Of a stretch of 64,000 nucleotides of DNA, positions 35,984-44,568 are shown piece after piece (the first letter of the stretch is position 1; each line of letters starts with the position of its first letter). Both the position numbers and the translations under genes were made by a program. Origin of the DNA: Myxococcales bacterium 68-20 (lineage in GTDB: Bacteria; Myxococcota_A; Polyangia; Polyangiales; Polyangiaceae); NCBI GenBank assembly GCA_001899635.1, contig MKVQ01000042.1, positions 1 to 64,000 of the forward strand, read 5' to 3'. The notes under the pieces are model-generated. The model ran no database searches. It was not told the DNA's origin and saw only the letters and a list, made by a program, of their open reading frames with translations.

Positions 35984-36234
35984 GCTCCGCGTCACCCTTG
36001 CTCGTCATCTCGATGTGCCGCGCGCGTCGATCGATCCGCGCGAGCGGCAGAGCTCGAAACGCTCCGTCGCGACGATCATCGTACGTTCGCGCAGCGTCCG
36101 ACCGCGAAGCGATGTCCGCGTCGGCGCGAGCAGACAGCATGCTCGGATCCGATGAGCAAGCGCTCGCTGCAGAGCGTCGCTGGGGCCGGATGCCCGGTTG
36201 CAGCGCGCGCAGGCGAGGCCGACGTTGAGCGCCC

Positions 36235-36669
36235 ATGAGCACCAATGGCGTGGCCTTCCCTGTTCGTCTCGGAGAGGCTCTCGTCCGGCTCACCCCCGAG
36301 CATCCCGAAGCGATCGAGGAGCTTCGTGCACTCTACACGGACGACATGGTGTTCCGGGATCCGGTCCAGGAGGTCCGAGGCATCGACGACTTCATCGCGA
36401 TGAACCGGCGCCTGATGCGCCGCATGCGTTCGGTCGAGTGGAGCATCACGACAGCGAAAGGCGACGAGAGCGAGGTCTTCCTCGAGTGGACGATGCGAGG
36501 CACGACGAAGCTCGGACTGAAGGTGAAGGTCGACGGCATGACTCGCGCGCGCGCGAGGGACGGCCGGATCTACGACCACCGTGACTACTGGGACCTCGGT
36601 GAGCTGGTGGCGAGCTCGGTGCCGGGCGGTCAGCGCATCCTGCACACGGTGCTCTCTCGCTTCGCCTGA
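36235..36669 (+). CDS. NTF2/SnoaL-like domain protein
   Basis: A 144-residue protein with the cone-shaped NTF2-like fold pattern: helical start, LYTDDMVFRDPVQEVRGIDDFIAM, then strands with FLEWTMRGT and DHRDYWDLG. Members bind small ligands or act as isomerases. No catalytic set can be confirmed. It stands alone with no operon partners. Solid family-level call, unknown function. Confidence 0.75.
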   Translation: MSTNGVAFPVRLGEALVRLTPEHPEAIEELRALYTDDMVFRDPVQEVRGIDDFIAMNRRLMRRMRSVEWSITTAKGDESEVFLEWTMRGTTKLGLKVKVDGMTRARARDGRIYDHRDYWDLGELVASSVPGGQRILHTVLSRFA

Positions 36670-36792
36670 GCTCGATGCGAGACGACCTCCGCGGGGGCTC
36701 GAGCAGGCGAGCCGTCGTGGGACGTCCTCGAGCGGTCACGCCGAGCGCCCCAAGGGACTCGTCATTTCCGGTGGTTCGTCGTCCAATGAGGC

Positions 36793-37986
36793 ATGGCCGA
36801 GGAGGCACCGCAGAAGCCTGGTTCGACGCGAGCGCTGGTGGCGCTGCTGGCGTTCGTGCTCGGGTTCGCGACGGTGCCCCATCGCGTGATGGAGCGGGAC
36901 GCGTCGCGCTGGTTCGACGGCGATCCCTCGAAGACGGACGCCCTCGCGGCCGGAGTCGCGCGCTGGACCGCGTCTCCTGATGAGCTCGCGCCGACGACGT
37001 TCTCGACGGGCTCGGCGCGCTTCGACGGAGAGTGGCTCTTCGCGACGTTCATGATGGCGGCGATGGGGTTCGGCCAGACGGCGCTCGATCGAGACGCGGA
37101 TGCACGCGACGAGAGCATCACACGCATGGAGACCTGCCTCGACGCGATGCTCGAGCCTCGAGTCCGCTCCTTCGATACCAAGGCGTGGGACGACGACGCG
37201 CTCGCATCGCTCGACGCTCCCGCGGGCTCCACCGCCGATCGCGGACATGCCGCGTATCTCGGATACTCCGGCGTCGCGCTCTCGCTCCACCGCATCCTGC
37301 GACCGTCATCGAGGTTCGCGGAGCGCGAGGAGGCAATCGCCCACGCGCTCGAGCGCCGGATCATCGCCTCGCCGACGGGCTTCGCGGAGACCTATCCCGG
37401 CGAGGTCTACCCGGTCGACAACACGGCCGCGCTCGCCGCGCTCGCGCTCCACGCTCGGGCGACGAACCAGCCTCCCTCCCCCGCTCTGCGCCGAGGGATC
37501 GAGGCGCTGCGCTGGAACGGCATCGATCCCTCCACCGGTCTCCTCTTCCAGGCCGTCACCGTCGCCGAAGCGGCGCCGCGCGACGCCGCCCGCGCCTCCG
37601 GCACCGCGCTCGCCGCGTACTTCCTCTCGTTCGCCGACGAGCTGACCTCGAGCGCACTCTTCCGCGCGCTCGAGAAGTCCCAGTTTCGCACCGTGCTCGG
37701 CTTCGGCGGGATGATGGAGTTTCCGCCCGGGAAGCGGACCAACCGCGCCGACATCGACTCCGGTCCGGTGTTCCTCGGATTCGGAGTGTCCGCGAGCGGC
37801 TTCGCGCTCGGCGCTAGCCGCGCGCACGGAGACCGCGAGACGTTCACCGCGCTCTATGCAACTGCACAGCTCTTTGGCGCGCCGCTCGACGAGAACGGGA
37901 CGCTCACGTACGCGATGGGCGGCCCGATCGGCGACGCGATCTTGTTCGCGATGCTCACCGCACCACGCGTGGGGAGGCTCGGTTGA
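36793..37986 (+). CDS. Unrecognised protein, membrane anchor plus predicted helical toroid
   Basis: A 397-residue protein with one N-terminal hydrophobic segment (about 14-28), then an Ala-rich, helix-forming region with evenly spaced aromatic motifs such as AAYLGYSGVALSLHRIL, GEVYPVDNTAALAAL and AMGGPIGDAIL. The spacing suggests an alpha/alpha-toroid as in some terpene-modifying or glycan enzymes, but I cannot name a family. It overlaps the next gene by four bases (TTGA), so the two are translationally coupled. Likely anchored in the inner membrane facing the periplasm. Confidence 0.6.
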   Translation: MAEEAPQKPGSTRALVALLAFVLGFATVPHRVMERDASRWFDGDPSKTDALAAGVARWTASPDELAPTTFSTGSARFDGEWLFATFMMAAMGFGQTALDRDADARDESITRMETCLDAMLEPRVRSFDTKAWDDDALASLDAPAGSTADRGHAAYLGYSGVALSLHRILRPSSRFAEREEAIAHALERRIIASPTGFAETYPGEVYPVDNTAALAALALHARATNQPPSPALRRGIEALRWNGIDPSTGLLFQAVTVAEAAPRDAARASGTALAAYFLSFADELTSSALFRALEKSQFRTVLGFGGMMEFPPGKRTNRADIDSGPVFLGFGVSASGFALGASRAHGDRETFTALYATAQLFGAPLDENGTLTYAMGGPIGDAILFAMLTAPRVGRLG

Positions 37987-38366
37987 GCTTCGACGAAGAG
38001 AGGCGCGCGAGCGCAACGACGACGGACCGCGCCAGCGCCCTCCGCGGGCACCTCCGCGCCAACCGGCGACCGGTCGTCTTCACCGCGCTCTCGGTTGCCT
38101 GCCTCGCGCTCCACCACGTGCTGCTCCGCGCGATGGCGCACGGTCATGTCGCGCACGTGCTGCTCGGAGCGGGCAACGCGCCGCCGCCCGCCGGCGCCGC
38201 GGCCCTCGCGATCACGCTCGTCATCGTCCGCTTCGTCCTCGTCATGCTCGTGCCAGGGCTCTTGCTCGCCGCCGCGGCAGAGATCGTGGCGTACCTCCTC
38301 GTGGGGCCGAAGGGATCGAGCGACCTCGACGACCCGACGATCGAACCCGCCGCCGACGACGGCTGA
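37983..38366 (+). CDS. Small membrane protein coupled to the preceding gene
   Basis: A 127-residue protein with two predicted helices (about 30-50 and 72-107) and a charged tail. The start is TTG within TTGA that also contains the upstream stop, so its translation depends on the gene before it. No family recognised. It may be a subunit or anchor for the toroid-like protein. Confidence 0.55.
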   Translation: MSFDEERRASATTTDRASALRGHLRANRRPVVFTALSVACLALHHVLLRAMAHGHVAHVLLGAGNAPPPAGAAALAITLVIVRFVLVMLVPGLLLAAAAEIVAYLLVGPKGSSDLDDPTIEPAADDG

Positions 38367-38376
38367 CCTCTCCACC

Positions 38377-38589
38377 TCACTCGGGCGACGTCTCGATCTC
38401 GATCTCGGAGGCCGCGGGCGCTGCCGTCACGGGCACGAGCATCGGCATGCGCGGCACCGTGTAGTGGCGCCAGACCGCCCACAAGGCCCCGATCACCGCG
38501 ACCGAGCCGATCAGGAACATCCGGACGAGCACGACGACCGGATACCTGATCCGCTGCGGCTGCGCCGGCAGCCGGCGCTCGTCGGTCAC
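38377..38589 (-). CDS. Small single-helix membrane protein
   Basis: A 70-residue frame starting at GTG 38589, with GGAGGA eight bases upstream. It has a basic N-terminus (RLPAQPQRIRYP), one membrane helix (about 19-40) and a short acidic tail ending EIEIETSPE. Convergent with the membrane gene that ends at 38366. No family recognised. Confidence 0.5.
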   Translation of the reverse strand: MTDERRLPAQPQRIRYPVVVLVRMFLIGSVAVIGALWAVWRHYTVPRMPMLVPVTAAPAASEIEIETSPE

Positions 38590-38695
38590 CTTTCGCTTCC
38601 TCCGTCCGATCACGTTCCAATTGGAACCATAGCGCGCATCGCCGCACGAGGGTGGCGCGCTGCATGAATGCGATCCGTCCGGAGCCTCCAGCGTG

Positions 38696-40573
38696 ATGGG
38701 AGCCGAGAACACGATCCGACGAAGGCTGTCCACCGGCGCCGAGCTCGTCCCTGGTCGCGTCGGCGCGCATTTCCGCGTGTTCGCCCCGAAGCGCAAGCGT
38801 GTCGACATCGTGGTCGAGAGCCCGGTGACGACGACCATACGCCTCGAGCGCGAGGCGGACGGCCACTTCTCCGGGCTCGGTGAGGGCCTCGGCCCGGGCA
38901 CGCTCTACCGCCTGCGACTCGACGAAGACGACCGGTTGTTCCCCGATCCGGCGTCGCGCTTCCAGCCCGAAGGCCCCCATGGCCCCTCGGAGATCGTCGA
39001 TCCGTCGTCCTTCGTCTGGACCGATCAGACGTGGCCCGGCCCGTCGCTCCGCGGGCAGGTCGTCTACGAGCTTCACCTCGGCACCTTCACCCCGGAAGGG
39101 ACGTACGCGGCCGCTGCACGCGAGCTCGAAGAGCTCCGCGACGTCGGCATCACGCTGATCGAGCTCATGCCGGTGGCGGAGTTCGCGGGCCGCTTCGGCT
39201 GGGGATACGACGGCGTCGACCTCTACGCGCCGACCCGGCTCTACGGACGCCCCGACGACCTCCGCGCCTTCGTCGATCGCGCGCACGCGCTCGGCCTCGG
39301 CGTCATTCTCGACGTCGTCTACAACCACCTCGGTCCGAGCGGCAACTACCTCCGCGAGCTGTCGGACGACTTCTTCACCGATCGACACCCGAACGAGTGG
39401 GGTGAGGCGATCGACTTCGAGACCGCCCGCGGCGCGCGCGAGTACTTCGCCGCGAACGGAGCCTACTGGGTCGACGAGTTCCACATCGACGGGCTCCGCC
39501 TCGACGCCACGCAGTGCATCTACGACGACTCGGCCGACCACATCGTCGGCGAGATCGGCTCTCGCGCGCGTGCAGCCGCGGCGCAGCGTTCGATCGTGAT
39601 TTTCGCCGAGACCGAGTCGCAAGAGTCGAGGCTCGTCCGTCCGCTCGACCAGGGCGGGCGTGGTCTCGACGCGATGTGGAACGACGACTTCCACCACGCC
39701 GCGCGGGTCGCCGCGACCGGACGGAACGAGGCGTACTACGAACCGACCAAGGGCACGGCGCAGGAGCTCGTCTCCGCGGTGAAGTGGGGCTTCCTCTTCC
39801 AGGGACAGCGCTCCACCTTCCACGATGCGCCGCGCGGAGAGCCGGCGCTGGATCTGCCGGCCCCCGCGTTCACGCTCTACCTCGAGAACCACGATCAGGT
39901 GTCGAACTCCCTCGAAGGCGCGCGGCTCCACCAGCTCACGAGCCCGGGCGTCCATCGCGCGCTCACCGCGCTCCTCCTGCTCGCCCCCGGCACGCCGCTG
40001 CTGTTCCAGGGTCAGGAGTTCGCTGCCTCGGCACCGTTCGTCTTCTTCGCGGACCACGAACCCGAGCTCGCGAAGCTCGTGGCCGAGGGGCGGCGGAAGC
40101 TCCTCGCGCGCTTCCCGAGCCTCGCGGGGGAAGAGGCCCAGCGGCGGATCCCCGAGCCTCACGCCCCGGCGGCATTCGAGCGCTGCAAGCTCGACCACTC
40201 GGAGCGCACGAAGAACAAGGCGACCTACGACCTGTTCAAGGACCTTCTCCGGCTACGACGGGAGGACCCCGTGTTCGCCGCGCAGGACAGCACGCGGCTC
40301 GCCGGCGCCGTCATCGGCCGACGCGCGTTCGCGCTTCGCTTCGGCCTCGGCAGCGGAGACGAGCGCCTCGTGCTCGTGAACCTCGGCGACGACATGGTCG
40401 ACGTCGAGACGATGGCCGAGCCGCTCGTCGCCCCGCCCATCGGCACCTCGTGGAAGCTCCTCTTCGACACCGAAGAGCCCAGATACGGGGGCGAGGGCAT
40501 GCCTCCCCGAGCCCCGAACGGAGGGCTCTGCGTTCCGGCCGGCGCCACGCTCGTGCTTGCTCCGTCGTCGTGA
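38696..40573 (+). CDS. treZ: Malto-oligosyltrehalose trehalohydrolase
   Basis: A 625-residue GH13 enzyme that releases trehalose from maltooligosyl-trehalose. It has an N-terminal carbohydrate-binding-like domain (HFRVFAPKRKRVDIV), then the GH13 barrel with YELHLGTFTPEGTY, DVVYNHLGPSGNYL, the nucleophile Asp in FHIDGLRLDATQ (about 272), acid/base Glu in IVIFAETES (about 304) and the transition-state Asp in LENHDQVSN (about 399). This pattern, especially HLGTFT and NHLGP-GNY, is typical of TreZ rather than a branching enzyme. A GTG three bases upstream is the alternative start. The usual partner treY is not in the window. Confidence 0.93.
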   Translation: MGAENTIRRRLSTGAELVPGRVGAHFRVFAPKRKRVDIVVESPVTTTIRLEREADGHFSGLGEGLGPGTLYRLRLDEDDRLFPDPASRFQPEGPHGPSEIVDPSSFVWTDQTWPGPSLRGQVVYELHLGTFTPEGTYAAAARELEELRDVGITLIELMPVAEFAGRFGWGYDGVDLYAPTRLYGRPDDLRAFVDRAHALGLGVILDVVYNHLGPSGNYLRELSDDFFTDRHPNEWGEAIDFETARGAREYFAANGAYWVDEFHIDGLRLDATQCIYDDSADHIVGEIGSRARAAAAQRSIVIFAETESQESRLVRPLDQGGRGLDAMWNDDFHHAARVAATGRNEAYYEPTKGTAQELVSAVKWGFLFQGQRSTFHDAPRGEPALDLPAPAFTLYLENHDQVSNSLEGARLHQLTSPGVHRALTALLLLAPGTPLLFQGQEFAASAPFVFFADHEPELAKLVAEGRRKLLARFPSLAGEEAQRRIPEPHAPAAFERCKLDHSERTKNKATYDLFKDLLRLRREDPVFAAQDSTRLAGAVIGRRAFALRFGLGSGDERLVLVNLGDDMVDVETMAEPLVAPPIGTSWKLLFDTEEPRYGGEGMPPRAPNGGLCVPAGATLVLAPSS

Positions 40574-40626
40574 AGATCGGCTCGAGTTGGGCCGCCCGGA
40601 GACGCGCGTAGTATCCTCCGCCCATC

Positions 40627-42978
40627 GTGGGCCGGGGGATCTACGCCGCTTTCGCTCGCTCGAACCGACGGCGCACCCGCTCGGGCTCTTGGATCGCCGT
40701 CGCCATCGCCGCGATCGCGACGTCGTGCGCGCCGGCCGCGCCCCGCTCATCGACGGTCCCCCCCGCCCCGCGTCTCGCGGAGGCGAAGGCTCGCGTCCGG
40801 CGAGCGCCGGCGCCGCCCGAGTGGTTCTGGGAGCCGGTCGATGCCGACGTGCGAACGCCGTCGCGAAAGGCAATCGACCTGCCCATCGCCGAGAGCTCGA
40901 TCGCGAAGCTCGAAGGATCGGCTCGCCTCTGGGACGCGCTCGGCCCCGAGGCGCGCTACCGCCTCCGGCGCGACGGCGCGCTCGTACTCGGCTCCGGGAT
41001 CGGGGGCGCGGAGACGTCCGCGGGGCGGCAGAAGCGCAGCCGCTCGATGGGTGCGTTCTACATGGATCTCCGCGAACAGCGGATCCCGCACATCGTCACT
41101 CTCGACGCGCTCTTCTCCCTCGTTCATCTCGGGCTCGTCCAGGCGCTCGCACACGTCGAAGACGTCGAGCTCGCGCCGGCGCTCGCGACACTGCTCGAGA
41201 AGCTCGAAGCCCGCCTCCGCGCCGAGAGTACCGGCGCGAGGACGGAGCTCCAAGCTGGCTACCGCATCGCCCGCGGCGTGGTCGCCGTTGCCCGCGCGCT
41301 CGCCGCGGCCGACGCACCCCACGCGTATGCGCCGCCGCCCGAGCTGGCGAAGATCGTCGCAGAGGAGCGCGGCAACGTCGAAGGACTCGCCGGCGCTACC
41401 CGAAGCCCTCTGCTCGGCGTCACGTTCGACTACGCTCGCTTCGCCGTGCCGAGCTCGGCGGCGCGGCCAGGCACCTTTCGCGCGCTCGCGTGGCTCGCGG
41501 CGGCGCCGCTCGGCCTCGTCGCTCGAAGCGAGGGCGCGCCCACCCCTACCGGCGTCGCCGGAGCGAGGACGAACGCCCGCGCGGCGATGTTGCTCGCGCG
41601 CCTCTGCGATCGCGACGTCGACGCGACGATCAGCGCGACGTACACGCGGATCTCACGCCTGATCGCGTTCGTATGGGGACCACCCGACGACCTCTCACTC
41701 ACCGAGCTCGACGATCTCGCGGACATCGCCGGCGTCGATCTCACCAAGCTCGAGAACATCGCCAACGTCACGCGCGTCGACAGGCTCCGCACACGGGCGC
41801 TCGCGGGGCGGACGCCCGCGCTCTTCGACGGCTCCGGGAGCATCGGACGCGGCGGCGTCAACGTCCGCATCCTCGGCGGCCATGCAGCGGCAGACTCGGT
41901 CGTGCTCCAGTCGCTCGTCGGGTCGTCGATCGGGCTCGCGCAGGAGTCGGCGGCGGCGGCGCCGGTCGATCGGCTGCGGAGCGGCCTCCGTGTCCTGCCG
42001 TCCTCGCTCGACGTGGCCGCATGGCTCGGTGCGTCCGAGGCTCGGGCGCTCCTGCGCGAGTCGAACGCCGACGCCTTCGACGGCTACGACGCGACGCTCA
42101 CGAACCTCCAGCACGTGCGGTCGCTCCTCGAGCAGCACGGCGCGCTCCATGCGTCCGTCCATGGCTCGCTCGTCGATGCGCTGATCGCCTGGGCGAACGC
42201 CGGCGCCGAAGGCGCGGCTTCCCGATCACCGGCAGCCGATCGGATGCGGGTCGAGTCGCTCCTCGGCTCTTGGACCCTCGTGCGCCATACGGGGCAAGCG
42301 ATGGCACGCGCACGGCCGCCACGCGCCACGACACCGACGGAGCTCCGCGTCACCGGTGCGGCGCTCCCCGTGTTCGTCGAGCCGCTCCCCGACGTCGTCG
42401 CTCGTCTCGTCTCCGCCGTTCGTCAGGCCCGTCGAGGCCTCGAGGCACTCGGCGCTCTCGCTCCTTCGTCGAGCGCGGCGACGACGCTCGTCGAGATCGA
42501 GGACATCCTCCGCGTTGCGCTGAAAGGAGCGGAGCGCCACGCGAGCGACGAGGGGCCGTCGGCGGAGGAGGCGACGGAGCTCGCGGCGCTGCCGGCGCGG
42601 CTCGCGAAGCTCGAGGACGATACCTCCGAGGAGGTCGGACCGATCGTCGCTGTCGTCTACTCCGATCCCCGGAGTCGGCGCCTGCTCGCGAGCGCAACGG
42701 GCAAGATCGAGCCGGCGCTGATGCTGGCGCGCGATCCGACGAGAGACGAGCCCGTCCTCGTCGTCGGCGCGCACATCGCTCATCACGAGATCGTCGACGG
42801 GTTCGAGCAAACGCCGGGCGTCCTCCACGCCGTTCGTCCGGCCCTCACCGATCGGTCTTGGCGAGCTCGTCTCGAGAACGGCCCCGCGACATCGTCAGGC
42901 ACCGTCGCCGCGGGCTCCGTCTCCGCGAGTGCTCCCGCGCGGGCGCCGTGGGTCGCATCGTTTCGCTGGACGCGCTGA
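40627..42978 (+). CDS. DUF3160 domain lipoprotein
   Basis: A 783-residue secreted protein starting at GTG, with a basic N-terminus and a signal ending IATSC (Cys34). The segment FYMDLREQRIPHIVTLDALF and the LHLGLV-like continuation match DUF3160, a large helical domain found in surface lipoproteins of several phyla, including proteins next to sugar and trehalose genes. Most of the chain is helix-rich with few Cys. Function unknown. It follows treZ after 53 bases, so the two may be co-expressed. Confidence 0.78.
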   Translation: MGRGIYAAFARSNRRRTRSGSWIAVAIAAIATSCAPAAPRSSTVPPAPRLAEAKARVRRAPAPPEWFWEPVDADVRTPSRKAIDLPIAESSIAKLEGSARLWDALGPEARYRLRRDGALVLGSGIGGAETSAGRQKRSRSMGAFYMDLREQRIPHIVTLDALFSLVHLGLVQALAHVEDVELAPALATLLEKLEARLRAESTGARTELQAGYRIARGVVAVARALAAADAPHAYAPPPELAKIVAEERGNVEGLAGATRSPLLGVTFDYARFAVPSSAARPGTFRALAWLAAAPLGLVARSEGAPTPTGVAGARTNARAAMLLARLCDRDVDATISATYTRISRLIAFVWGPPDDLSLTELDDLADIAGVDLTKLENIANVTRVDRLRTRALAGRTPALFDGSGSIGRGGVNVRILGGHAAADSVVLQSLVGSSIGLAQESAAAAPVDRLRSGLRVLPSSLDVAAWLGASEARALLRESNADAFDGYDATLTNLQHVRSLLEQHGALHASVHGSLVDALIAWANAGAEGAASRSPAADRMRVESLLGSWTLVRHTGQAMARARPPRATTPTELRVTGAALPVFVEPLPDVVARLVSAVRQARRGLEALGALAPSSSAATTLVEIEDILRVALKGAERHASDEGPSAEEATELAALPARLAKLEDDTSEEVGPIVAVVYSDPRSRRLLASATGKIEPALMLARDPTRDEPVLVVGAHIAHHEIVDGFEQTPGVLHAVRPALTDRSWRARLENGPATSSGTVAAGSVSASAPARAPWVASFRWTR

Positions 42979-43388
42979 GTGACGCGCCCTCGCCAGGGAG
43001 TCGCCAATCCGCAGTTGCGATCGTCGGCTGCCTTTCATCGGGCAGGTGCTCACGCCGTTCCTGGGCCCGGTCGCAGGTCTCGGAATGGCCTGCTCGGTCG
43101 CTGGGTCCGAGCGCCCCGCTCGACACGGCGCCGCGCGATCGAGCGCGGTCACCGACCGCGTCGATGACGCATTTGCATCGCCACTCGCAACATCGCGATC
43201 TCGAACGAAGTGTGTACGTGCGCAAGCGACCCCGTCTGTGTCGATCATGCAGACGTCGTGGCACTTCGACTCGCACGAGGCGCGAGGATCCGTCGAGTTC
43301 CGCGAGCATCCCTCGGTGGTACGGCCGATGCTCGCGGCCGCGCCCGTGCTGACGTCTCGTCGGCTCGATCGAAGGAGAACGCGCAATC
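42979..43388. other. Intergenic region upstream of Hsp20
   Basis: No credible gene in 410 bases. AAGGAGA precedes the Hsp20 ATG at a good distance. I looked for the CIRCE heat-shock inverted repeat (TTAGCACTC and its partner) and did not find it, nor a clear sigma-32 site. Confidence 0.4.
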
Positions 43389-44267
43389 ATGAACAGCCTT
43401 TTTGCTTCGGGACACCAGTTCCTCAACATCATCCGCCGCGAGCTCGAGGACTTGTTCGACGATCTCAACATGCCGCGGCGTATGCGGCACGAACTGGAGC
43501 GCGCTTTCGCGCAGGCACCGTCGCCGATGTGGCTCTGGCGCGAGGTGGATCACATTCTCGAAGCGTTCATGTCGCCGCCGGGAGTCCGTCGTCGCGTCGA
43601 GCGCACCTTCGACCGCGTTCTGTCCCAGCGCGGCTTCTCGATGTACAACCAGAACTTCGGCTCGCCGTTCTCGCAGTTCCGTGGCAATGAGATCGGCTCG
43701 CCGTTCTGGCGGAACGACTTCGACGCGTTCAACACGTTCAACACGTTCAACCCGATCAACACGTTCAACCCCCTCCAGGCGCGTGGTGCGTTTGGCTACG
43801 ACGCCTTCACGCCGCCCCTCGAGCTCGTCGAGACGCAGGGCGAGTACGTCGTGCGCGTGGATCTGCCGGGCGTCCGCGAGACGGACGTCGAGACCACCAT
43901 CACGCAGGACAACGTGCTCATCATCCGTGGCGAGCGTCGGGACTTCGGCACGACGCGCAACACCGTCTTCGGGAACGGCTGGAACACGTTCACGCGTGGC
44001 TTCTCCGGCAACCCCGAGTACAGCGAGCAGAGCTACGGCGTCTTCACGCGCACCCTGCCGTTGCCCCGCAACGTCAACCCGCTGCAGATCCTGGCGTTCT
44101 TCCGCGACGGGGTGCTCGAGGTCCGCATCGCGAAGTTCGACAGCGTCAACTCGTTCAACTCGTTCAACTCGTTCAACGGCATCCGCAACCGCAGGGTCCC
44201 CGTCGGGCGCGACGAGTCGCGCGTGGCGTTCGGCTCCTCGTTCGGGAACAACATCCACGTGAGCTGA
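43389..44267 (+). CDS. Hsp20/alpha-crystallin protein with Phe-Asn repeats
   Basis: A 292-residue small heat-shock-type protein, about twice the usual bacterial length. Residues about 140-258 form the alpha-crystallin domain (YVVRVDLPGV, DVETTITQDNVLIIRGER, FTRTLPLP, DGVLEVRIAKF). The N-terminal 110 residues are helical and unlike typical Hsp20. Just before the domain is FNTFNTFNPINTFNP, and just after it NSFNSFNSFNG; both are encoded by 9-base DNA repeats. RVPV near the C-terminus resembles the IxI motif used in oligomer assembly. It may be a self-assembling shell or storage protein as well as a chaperone. Confidence 0.85.
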   Translation: MNSLFASGHQFLNIIRRELEDLFDDLNMPRRMRHELERAFAQAPSPMWLWREVDHILEAFMSPPGVRRRVERTFDRVLSQRGFSMYNQNFGSPFSQFRGNEIGSPFWRNDFDAFNTFNTFNPINTFNPLQARGAFGYDAFTPPLELVETQGEYVVRVDLPGVRETDVETTITQDNVLIIRGERRDFGTTRNTVFGNGWNTFTRGFSGNPEYSEQSYGVFTRTLPLPRNVNPLQILAFFRDGVLEVRIAKFDSVNSFNSFNSFNGIRNRRVPVGRDESRVAFGSSFGNNIHVS

Positions 44268-44568
44268 CGGGCCAAGCGCGGCCCGGACGGTCGCCTTCAG
44301 CGTTGTTGGTGCGGAGTCAGGGAGCCCCGGGAGAGTTGCCTTCCCGGGGCCCCCGCCCCGTTGGGACGGCTCGTTCGACCCCAAGGTCACGAGGGTCACG
44401 ACCTGACGTCACGACCAAGGACCTCGAGCAACGCGACCGCTGCGTTCGGACCTGAGCCGCCGCCGCCCCGAGCTGTCTGTCGCGAAAACGCCTGAAAACC
44501 GCCTGTTCTGTCGTCGACTTGCGTCGAAGGAGCGCCCAGCCGTGATTCGCGCTAGATAGCGGCCCACG
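44268..44568. other. Intergenic region with GC-rich hairpin
   Basis: No gene in 301 bases. Arms GCCCCGGGA (44324-44332) and TCCCGGGGC (44342-44350) form a 9-bp hairpin about 57 bases after the Hsp20 stop, a possible terminator without U-run. The promoter of the next gene is not recognisable. Confidence 0.45.

Noticed and set aside
43046-43388. CIRCE or sigma-32 heat-shock element before Hsp20
   Set aside because: No inverted TTAGCACTC/GAGTGCTAA and no recognisable sigma-32 hexamers were found.
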